Source of the DNA: RPQK01 sp041946865
Lineage (GTDB): Bacteria; Acidobacteriota; UBA6911; RPQK01
NCBI GenBank assembly: GCA_041946865.1
Contig: JBHGBF010000183.1
Location: 1 to 11,630 of the forward strand
DNA: 11,630 nt
Direction: 5' to 3'
Positions within the stretch are counted from its first letter, which is position 1. Every line of letters starts with the position of its first letter. The position numbers and the translations under genes were made by a program. Positions 7,084-11,630 of this stretch are shown piece after piece. Under the pieces are notes generated by a model. The model ran no database searches, had not been told where the DNA came from, and saw nothing but the letters and a program-made list of their open reading frames with translations.

Positions 7084-8031
7084 CTAAAACTGCCCATGCC
7101 GGTGGCGGCGGCGCAGCAGGTAGACAAAATACGGCGAACCAACCAGGGCGGTCAATGCCCCGACCGGGACCTCGATGGGGGCGACGACGGTCCGAGCGAG
7201 CGCGTCAGCGAGGATCAGGAAGGCGGCGCCCCCCAAGGCGGCAGCGGGAATCAGGATCCGATGGTTCGGGCCGACGATCATGCGCAACATGTGAGGGACG
7301 ATCAGCCCAACGAACCCGATCATCCCGGCGACGGCCACGGCGGCAGCCACCATACAGGAGGCGGCGGTGAACAACAGTTTCTTGACCGTCTCCACGTTGA
7401 CGCCCAGATGCTGAGCGGTCTGCTCGCCCTGCGTGAGGAGATCGAGATCGCGGGAAAGGTACCAGCAGACCCCGAGACCGCCTGCGATCAGCAGGCCCGA
7501 GATGCTGATAAGCACTGGATCCGCTTCGGTCAGAGTCCCGAGGAGATAAAACAAGGTATTGAAGGATTCCCGGTAGAAAATGGAGAAGAAGACAAAGACG
7601 GCCGCGTTAAAAAAGAGGCTGACGATCACTCCGGCGAGGATCATGGTCTGGATCGGTGCCCGTCCTTCGATCTGCGCGATCCGGTAAACGAGCACGATGG
7701 AAAGCAGGGCAAAAGCCAAAGCCATGAAGTAAAGCGAGGCGTACCGGCCGAAATGAAGCGCTCCGGCGATCATCACGCCTGCGGCCGCGGCGCTCGATGT
7801 ACCCAGCATGAATGGGTCGGCCAGGGGATTGCGAAGGACACCCTGGAAGACGGTGCCTGCCGCCGCCAATCCCGCTCCCACAATCAGCCCCATCAAGACG
7901 CGCGGGAGACGAATCTGCCAGATAATGACCGCGGACGCGCCGGACACTGGTCCGATCAACAGGCCAAGCACACCCGCGCCGATAAGGAGCAGGAGGAGGA
8001 CGACGAGCGATGCTGCGGTTCGAGTTTTCAT
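7084..8031 (-). CDS. btuC: Cobalamin ABC transporter permease (FecCD family)
   Basis: This is the membrane channel of the corrinoid importer, working as a dimer with BtuD and docking BtuF. It has 315 residues, close to the usual 320-330, with about ten hydrophobic segments. Family hallmarks are RLPRVLMG (41-48), GTVFQGVLRNPLADP (59-73), GFVGLIVPHMLR (239-250, next to the BtuD coupling region) and GSPYFVYLLRR (298-308) at the C-terminus. It starts 19 bases after btuF, with only a weak AAAGG ribosome site ahead. It stops at a TAG (7084-7086) and is followed by a 104-base gap before btuD. Confidence 0.93.
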   Translation of the reverse strand: MKTRTAASLVVLLLLLIGAGVLGLLIGPVSGASAVIIWQIRLPRVLMGLIVGAGLAAAGTVFQGVLRNPLADPFMLGTSSAAAAGVMIAGALHFGRYASLYFMALAFALLSIVLVYRIAQIEGRAPIQTMILAGVIVSLFFNAAVFVFFSIFYRESFNTLFYLLGTLTEADPVLISISGLLIAGGLGVCWYLSRDLDLLTQGEQTAQHLGVNVETVKKLLFTAASCMVAAAVAVAGMIGFVGLIVPHMLRMIVGPNHRILIPAAALGGAAFLILADALARTVVAPIEVPVGALTALVGSPYFVYLLRRRHRHGQF

Positions 8032-8050
8032 GTTGCCTTTACCGTCTTTT

Positions 8051-8905
8051 TCACTGCATCTTCTCCAGCCTCTCCTGCAGCTGCTCGATTCCCTCGACCA
8101 GCCTGAATGTCCCTCTGGAGAGCAGATCCCGGTTAAAGTCGTCGATAATCCGGCCTTGCTTCACCGCCTTGATTTCCGCCCAGCCGGGGCGCGCTTTGAT
8201 GTCCTCGGCCTTGGCGGCGAAGCTCAGAATCACGTCCGGGTTCTTCTCGAGCACCGTCTCTTTCGAAACCAGGAGCGAAGGCCGATCAACATCATCGAAA
8301 AGATTACGCCCGCCTGCAACAGCGACAGCCTCGCTCGTGTAACTCCGCCTGCCCACAGTCCAAGACGGCGGATCAATCTCGACATAGACGGACGGATGGT
8401 ATCTGAAGCGGCTCGACTTTTGCCTCGCCGCCTCGATCCGCTTTTGCATCCGAGCCAGGAGATCCCTGGCCTCGCGCTGTCTTCCCATCGCCTCTCCGAC
8501 CTGGCCGATCAGCTGGTAGACCTCTTGGATCGAAGCCGGGCTGATTGTTTCAACCACACGCAGATCGAGCTGCGAAAGCCGCCGGGAGATTCTGGAGGAG
8601 CTCCATTTTTCAAGCAGGATGAGATCGGGCCGAAGGCTGACGATCTTCTCCAGGCTGGGATTGATGAAATCCCCGACTTTCTCCCGGGTTTGGGCCTCCG
8701 CGGGGTAATTGCAGTAACTCGTGACCCCCACGACTTCGTCCCCCGCGCCCAGCGCGAACAGGGTTTCCGTCAGGTTGGGCGCGAGCGAAACAATGCGCCG
8801 GCCCGATTCCCGCGCGGGCGCCGCCGGCCGGGACCGAAGCGCAAAGACAACGCCGGCGATGGCGACCAGCGCGGTGAGAACCACAATAAGCGAAGTGCGT
8901 TTCAT
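8051..8905 (-). CDS. btuF: Periplasmic cobalamin-binding protein
   Basis: BtuF captures corrinoid that has crossed the outer membrane and delivers it to BtuC. The 284-residue product begins with a hydrophobic signal or anchor segment (residues 5-23). No clear AxA or lipobox follows, so it may stay tethered to the inner membrane. RIVSLAPNLTETLFALGAG (37-55) and VVGVTSYCNYP (58-68) are classic for BtuF-type class III binding proteins. KIVSLRPDLILLE and the long inter-lobe helix (near 125-160) complete the two-lobe fold. The start codon lies only eight bases after a perfect 13-bp hairpin, and there is no free Shine-Dalgarno. The gene lies 54 bases downstream of the receptor. Confidence 0.92.
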   Translation of the reverse strand: MKRTSLIVVLTALVAIAGVVFALRSRPAAPARESGRRIVSLAPNLTETLFALGAGDEVVGVTSYCNYPAEAQTREKVGDFINPSLEKIVSLRPDLILLEKWSSSRISRRLSQLDLRVVETISPASIQEVYQLIGQVGEAMGRQREARDLLARMQKRIEAARQKSSRFRYHPSVYVEIDPPSWTVGRRSYTSEAVAVAGGRNLFDDVDRPSLLVSKETVLEKNPDVILSFAAKAEDIKARPGWAEIKAVKQGRIIDDFNRDLLSRGTFRLVEGIEQLQERLEKMQ

Positions 8906-8913
8906 GTCTTGCG

Positions 8914-8945
8914 GCCGGACCCTGCAGGGACTTGCAGGGTCCGGC
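8914..8945 (-). other. Perfect 13-bp hairpin between btuB and btuF
   Basis: GCCGGACCCTGCA (8914-8926) and TGCAGGGTCCGGC (8933-8945) are exact inverse complements around a six-base loop. The hairpin fills most of the 54-base gap and ends eight bases before the btuF start. On the minus strand no T-run follows it, so it is not a standard terminator. It could set the btuB to btuF expression ratio by stabilising the upstream mRNA or limiting btuF translation. Confidence 0.7.
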
Positions 8946-8959
8946 TTTGATGAATTGCC

Positions 8960-11161
8960 TTAAAACCTGAACCTCAAACCCGACCGGAAATTGAGCTTCA
9001 AGGCCGGATAGCCGAGGGCCTCCGAGTATTCGGCGTTGAGCAGATTGTGAATGACGGCGTAAAACTCGGCCCGCCGGCTGATTCGGATGCTGCCGTTCAC
9101 GTCCACGCGAGAGTAACCTTCGACCTCCCGCAGATTCAGACCGTAAAAGTCGTTGTCCGTCCGATTGCCGACGAAAACGGCCCGGGCGGCAAGGCTCCAG
9201 CCTGGCCGATACCATCCGCCCGTCAGGAATCCGGAATGCGTCGGCCGGCGCAACAGCCGGGATCCGGCGCGCAACACTGAATGAAACGGGGCCGCGCTCT
9301 CCAGGATCCTGGTGTTCAAGTAGGTGTATCCTCCCGAAAGCCGCCACGGCTGCTCCGGGCGAAGCTCAATCAGCTGCTCGATTCCCCACGCCTGACTGCG
9401 TCCGATATTGAAGTAGGAGGCTTCAAAGGTATTGAAATCGGTTGTGAGAAGATCGATCTGGTTGCGGAAATAGTTATAGAAGCCGTTCAATTCGAAGCGC
9501 ACACGATTTCCGGCCAGTCGCTGTTCGATCCCGGTTTCCAGGCTCCTGGTTCTTTCTGGCTTCAGATCCGGGTTGCCGCGATAGTACGGGTTCGTGCTGA
9601 AGGATTCGAGCAGGCTCGGCTCCTTGATCCCCAGGCCGAAATTGAATTTCGGCCTCGTCATACCCCAGAACCCCGCTTCACGGCCGGCTCTCAAGAGCCA
9701 CGCCAGCGAGAACCGCGGAGTGGCGGCAAAGCCGAAACTGCCGTTGTGATCCAACCTGACTCCGCCGGTCAGCGAAAGCCGCCGGCCGGCGACAAGCTGG
9801 TCTTGGATGTAAGTACCGTAGTTGCGCCGTGACGCGCGCACGTCGCCCACAGTGCCCCGTTCGTCCTCGTATTCAAGGCCGGCGGTGAGGATATGCGAGA
9901 AGGCCGTGAAATCGGCCTGATAGCCGGCCACTTGCCGGCGTGTCGCGTTCAGGAAGGAGTAGAGATAATCGAACGAAGGGAAGCCGGCCGTGCGGCCGCG
10001 GTAGGAAGGGGTAAAGCTGCCGGAGTCGACGAGGTCTTCGGAAAGCTCGTTAATCTGGGCCTGCGAGTAGCTCAGCCGGTGAGTGGCGGAGCTGGTGAGG
10101 CGCTGGTTGAAGGCGGCGCCAAACACGGAGTTTCGCTTCCGGTACGATTCCTCGAGGTCGGGCGGCCCGAACAGGACGGCGCCGGGAACTCCGGCGCGGC
10201 CGTAGTCCCCTCTGCCTAGGAGGGTCAGTGAGGCCGTCTCGCTCAGCTCCACTCCCAGGGTGGAACTGAAGCTGTTGTCATTCAGAAAGCTGTTTGGGAC
10301 GGCATTATCGGTCTCCCAGTGGCTGAAAAGGCCGCTGTAGCTGAATCGGTTCTGCCGGCCGTGGACACCGCCGCTTGCCCCTAGTTGCGAGTAGCTGCCG
10401 GTTTCCAGGCTCAGCTCTAACTGCGGGCGGTTGACTTCCTCGTCGGGCTTCCGGGTGAACATCTGAACTACCCCCGTGATCGCGTCGGAGCCGTAAAGCG
10501 CGCTTTGTGGCCCGCGGACGACTTCAATCCGTTCAATGCCCGCGGTGGTCAGGTTCGATAGTTCGGCATACCCTCCGGGCTGGTTGAGCGGTATGCCGTC
10601 CAGAAGAACCTTGCTGTAATCGGACTCGCCGCCGCGGACGTAGAGACTGGTGACGGAGCCCGGGGCGCCGGTCTGGAGAAGATGGACGCCGGCCACGCTG
10701 CGCAGCACCTCCGAGAGGGTTTGCGCCGCTTCGATCTCGTCCTCCGAAATGACCGTCACGCTGTTGCCGAGCAGGCTGGCCGAGGCCTCGTTCCGGGTGG
10801 CAGTCACGACGACGGTCTGCTTGAGGAGCTCCAGCCTGAGAATGAGGTCATGTGTAAGCTCGCCGGATGTCTCAACCGCTACGTCGTCACTGCGCGATTC
10901 GAAGCCAAGCTCGCGCACGAACAACCTGTAAGAGCCGCCGGGGAGGTCTTCGAATTGGTAGCCGCCCGATTCGTCCGTGGTCCCTGAAAGTGTGCGTCCC
11001 TGTCCCTGCAGTTGCAGGTGAATCCCGACAAGCGGCTTCCCTTGTTCGTCCCGCACTTTGCCGGAGAGGGAACCGGCGAGGACGGGAGAAATGAGCATGA
11101 GCGCGACGACTCCCGCCACAAAGGTCGAAAACCAGCAGTCTATTTGAGTCTTAGTGAACAT
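8960..11161 (-). CDS. btuB: TonB-dependent outer-membrane cobalamin receptor with N-terminal carboxypeptidase-regulatory domain
   Basis: The 733-residue product imports corrinoids across the outer membrane with TonB energy. In order it has a signal peptide (1-29, ending SPVLA), a carboxypeptidase-regulatory-like beta domain (about 31-105, LSGKVRDEQGKPLVG), a TonB-box-like QTVVVTAT (115-122) close to the DTLVVTA of E. coli BtuB, a plug (about 130-240, with LYVRGG, VLLDGIPLN and IEVVRGPQSALYGSDAITGVV), and a 22-strand-type barrel to the C-terminus, which ends LRFRF with the usual terminal Phe. The extra N-terminal domain is frequent in Acidobacteriota and Bacteroidota receptors. The ATG at 11161 is chosen because of a GGGAGGG ribosome site (11165-11171) and the signal peptide. 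The frame runs back to 11440 but would translate the riboswitch. Cobalamin as substrate is inferred from the riboswitch and btuFCD. The btuB symbol is by context and function. Confidence 0.92.
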   Translation of the reverse strand: MFTKTQIDCWFSTFVAGVVALMLISPVLAGSLSGKVRDEQGKPLVGIHLQLQGQGRTLSGTTDESGGYQFEDLPGGSYRLFVRELGFESRSDDVAVETSGELTHDLILRLELLKQTVVVTATRNEASASLLGNSVTVISEDEIEAAQTLSEVLRSVAGVHLLQTGAPGSVTSLYVRGGESDYSKVLLDGIPLNQPGGYAELSNLTTAGIERIEVVRGPQSALYGSDAITGVVQMFTRKPDEEVNRPQLELSLETGSYSQLGASGGVHGRQNRFSYSGLFSHWETDNAVPNSFLNDNSFSSTLGVELSETASLTLLGRGDYGRAGVPGAVLFGPPDLEESYRKRNSVFGAAFNQRLTSSATHRLSYSQAQINELSEDLVDSGSFTPSYRGRTAGFPSFDYLYSFLNATRRQVAGYQADFTAFSHILTAGLEYEDERGTVGDVRASRRNYGTYIQDQLVAGRRLSLTGGVRLDHNGSFGFAATPRFSLAWLLRAGREAGFWGMTRPKFNFGLGIKEPSLLESFSTNPYYRGNPDLKPERTRSLETGIEQRLAGNRVRFELNGFYNYFRNQIDLLTTDFNTFEASYFNIGRSQAWGIEQLIELRPEQPWRLSGGYTYLNTRILESAAPFHSVLRAGSRLLRRPTHSGFLTGGWYRPGWSLAARAVFVGNRTDNDFYGLNLREVEGYSRVDVNGSIRISRRAEFYAVIHNLLNAEYSEALGYPALKLNFRSGLRFRF

Positions 11162-11164
11162 GGG

Positions 11165-11190
11165 CCCTCCCGGGTGCAATAGCACCCAAG
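11165..11190 (-). promoter_or_regulatory. Hairpin overlapping the btuB ribosome site (riboswitch expression platform)
   Basis: On the minus strand CTTGGGTGC (11190-11182) pairs with GCACCCGGG (11177-11169), including two G-T pairs, around the loop TATT. The last three bases of the stem are the first bases of the GGGAGGG Shine-Dalgarno (11171-11165). Stabilising this hairpin would hide the ribosome site. There is no T-run, which points to translational rather than transcriptional control. Confidence 0.55.
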
Positions 11191-11258
11191 TGGCGCCAGG
11201 GGGTTTGAGGAAATCACAGGACTTCCAACCCTTTGACGCGAAGAGTTGTGGTTTCAGG

Positions 11259-11423
11259 TCTGCGAGGCAGGTTTCCTGACTTGACGGCTCAAGCGCGAAC
11301 GTCTTGGTCTTCCCCCGCATTGCGGAGTGACTGGTGGCCCGTCCACCGGTTGACGTCCACTCGCCGGTTACAGTGGCGCGACCGTGCGGGATTTCCACCC
11401 GCTTCCCTTTCGCACCTCGCAGA
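11259..11423 (-). ncRNA. Cobalamin riboswitch aptamer
   Basis: On the minus strand the outer P1 stem is exact: TCTGCGAGG (11423-11415) pairs with CCTCGCAGA (11267-11259). Inside are the conserved GGGAAGCGGGTGGAAATCCC block, the GCCACTGTAA core and the B12 box AGTCAGGAAACCTGCC (11281-11266), which is a perfect consensus match. The aptamer lies about 100 bases ahead of the btuB start, so binding of cobalamin should switch off the uptake operon. The overall architecture matches the Rfam cobalamin class. Confidence 0.96.
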
Positions 11424-11444
11424 TCCGACTGTTGCGACACATGG

Positions 11445-11473
11445 AGGTTAGCAGAACCGGGAAAGGACTACAA
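11445..11473 (-). promoter_or_regulatory. Candidate promoter for the cobalamin operon
   Basis: On the minus strand TTGTAG (11473-11468) and TAACCT (11450-11445) are 17 bases apart, and a TG dinucleotide one base ahead of the -10 forms an extended -10. Both boxes are only partial matches. The predicted start site near 11438 lies just before the riboswitch P1 stem, which is the right place. Confidence 0.35.
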
Positions 11474-11540
11474 CCCCAGCCTGCACTTCCTTCAGGTTGA
11501 TTCCGAATGATAGCGCGAATCTTTCCCGACAGATGCAGTA

Positions 11541-11579
11541 TTGCGGCTCTGTTTCGCAGCGTTTGAAACAGAGCCGCAA
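11541..11579. repeat. Perfect 15-bp inverted repeat at the right edge, with a flanking direct repeat
   Basis: TTGCGGCTCTGTTTC (11541-11555) and GAAACAGAGCCGCAA (11565-11579) are exact inverse complements with a nine-base loop. CGCAGCGTTT occurs across the loop (11555-11564) and again just after the repeat (11581-11590), where it runs into six T residues. It could be a plus-strand terminator with a displaced T-run, or the end of a small mobile element. I see no gene in 11474-11630. Confidence 0.6.
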
Positions 11580-11630
11580 GCGCAGCGTTTTTTGCGGAGC
11601 GCGTCGGGTGCGAACCTGTTCCACGATCTC

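Noticed and set aside
6979..8950. Long plus-strand open frames (375 and 380 residues) opposite btuC, btuF and btuD
   Set aside because: Their translations are polar, low-complexity and Arg/Pro/Asp-rich, and the minus strand encodes clear BtuC, BtuF and BtuD motifs.
11162..11440. N-terminal extension of the receptor frame to 11440
   Set aside because: The added 93 codons are the cobalamin riboswitch and leader. The ribosome site and signal peptide place the start at 11161.

Overview
The window reads as a high-GC Gram-negative chromosome, most like Acidobacteriota. This is inferred from gene content: a roughly 900-residue secreted M14 metallopeptidase, a TonB-dependent receptor with an N-terminal carboxypeptidase-regulatory domain, and apparent selenoprotein genes. 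No rRNA or other taxonomic marker is present, so the assignment is tentative.

Left part, plus strand (about 131-4419). A large exported zinc carboxypeptidase-like protein comes first. It is followed by a compact redox cluster. In this cluster, two consecutive genes that ordinary gene callers would break or miss both read through an in-frame TGA. The first (3036-3644) is a 202-residue exported thioredoxin-fold protein whose TGA falls at the first position of a Cys-Pro-His-Cys-type active site, giving Sec-Pro-His-Cys. A 6-bp hairpin with a G-rich 7-nt loop lies just after the TGA, where a bacterial SECIS element should be. The second (3664-3813) is a 49-residue protein with one membrane helix. 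Its TGA gives a Sec-x4-Cys tail and is also followed by a SECIS-like hairpin with a G in the second loop position. A thiol peroxidase gene (tpx, with ordinary Cys) follows. I read this as a selenium-dependent envelope thiol-redox locus. The selenium machinery itself (selA, selB, selC, selD) is not in the window.

Right part, minus strand (11423 down to 4569). This is a cobalamin uptake operon read from right to left: an adenosyl/cobalamin riboswitch with an intact B12 box, a BtuB-like TonB-dependent receptor, BtuF, BtuC, BtuD, and a fifth gene overlapping btuD by 4 nt. The fifth gene fuses a CPBP (CAAX-protease-like) membrane domain with degenerate catalytic motifs to an FG-GAP-like beta-propeller. 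The riboswitch probably acts on translation, because a hairpin beside the btuB start overlaps the ribosome binding site. A perfect 13-bp hairpin sits between btuB and btuF.

The two gene blocks converge at about 4420-4568, where there is a small UUCG-loop hairpin but no convincing terminator. The last 170 bases on the right hold no gene I can recognise, only a perfect 15-bp inverted repeat. Long open frames opposite the M14 and btu genes are high-GC shadows and are left out.
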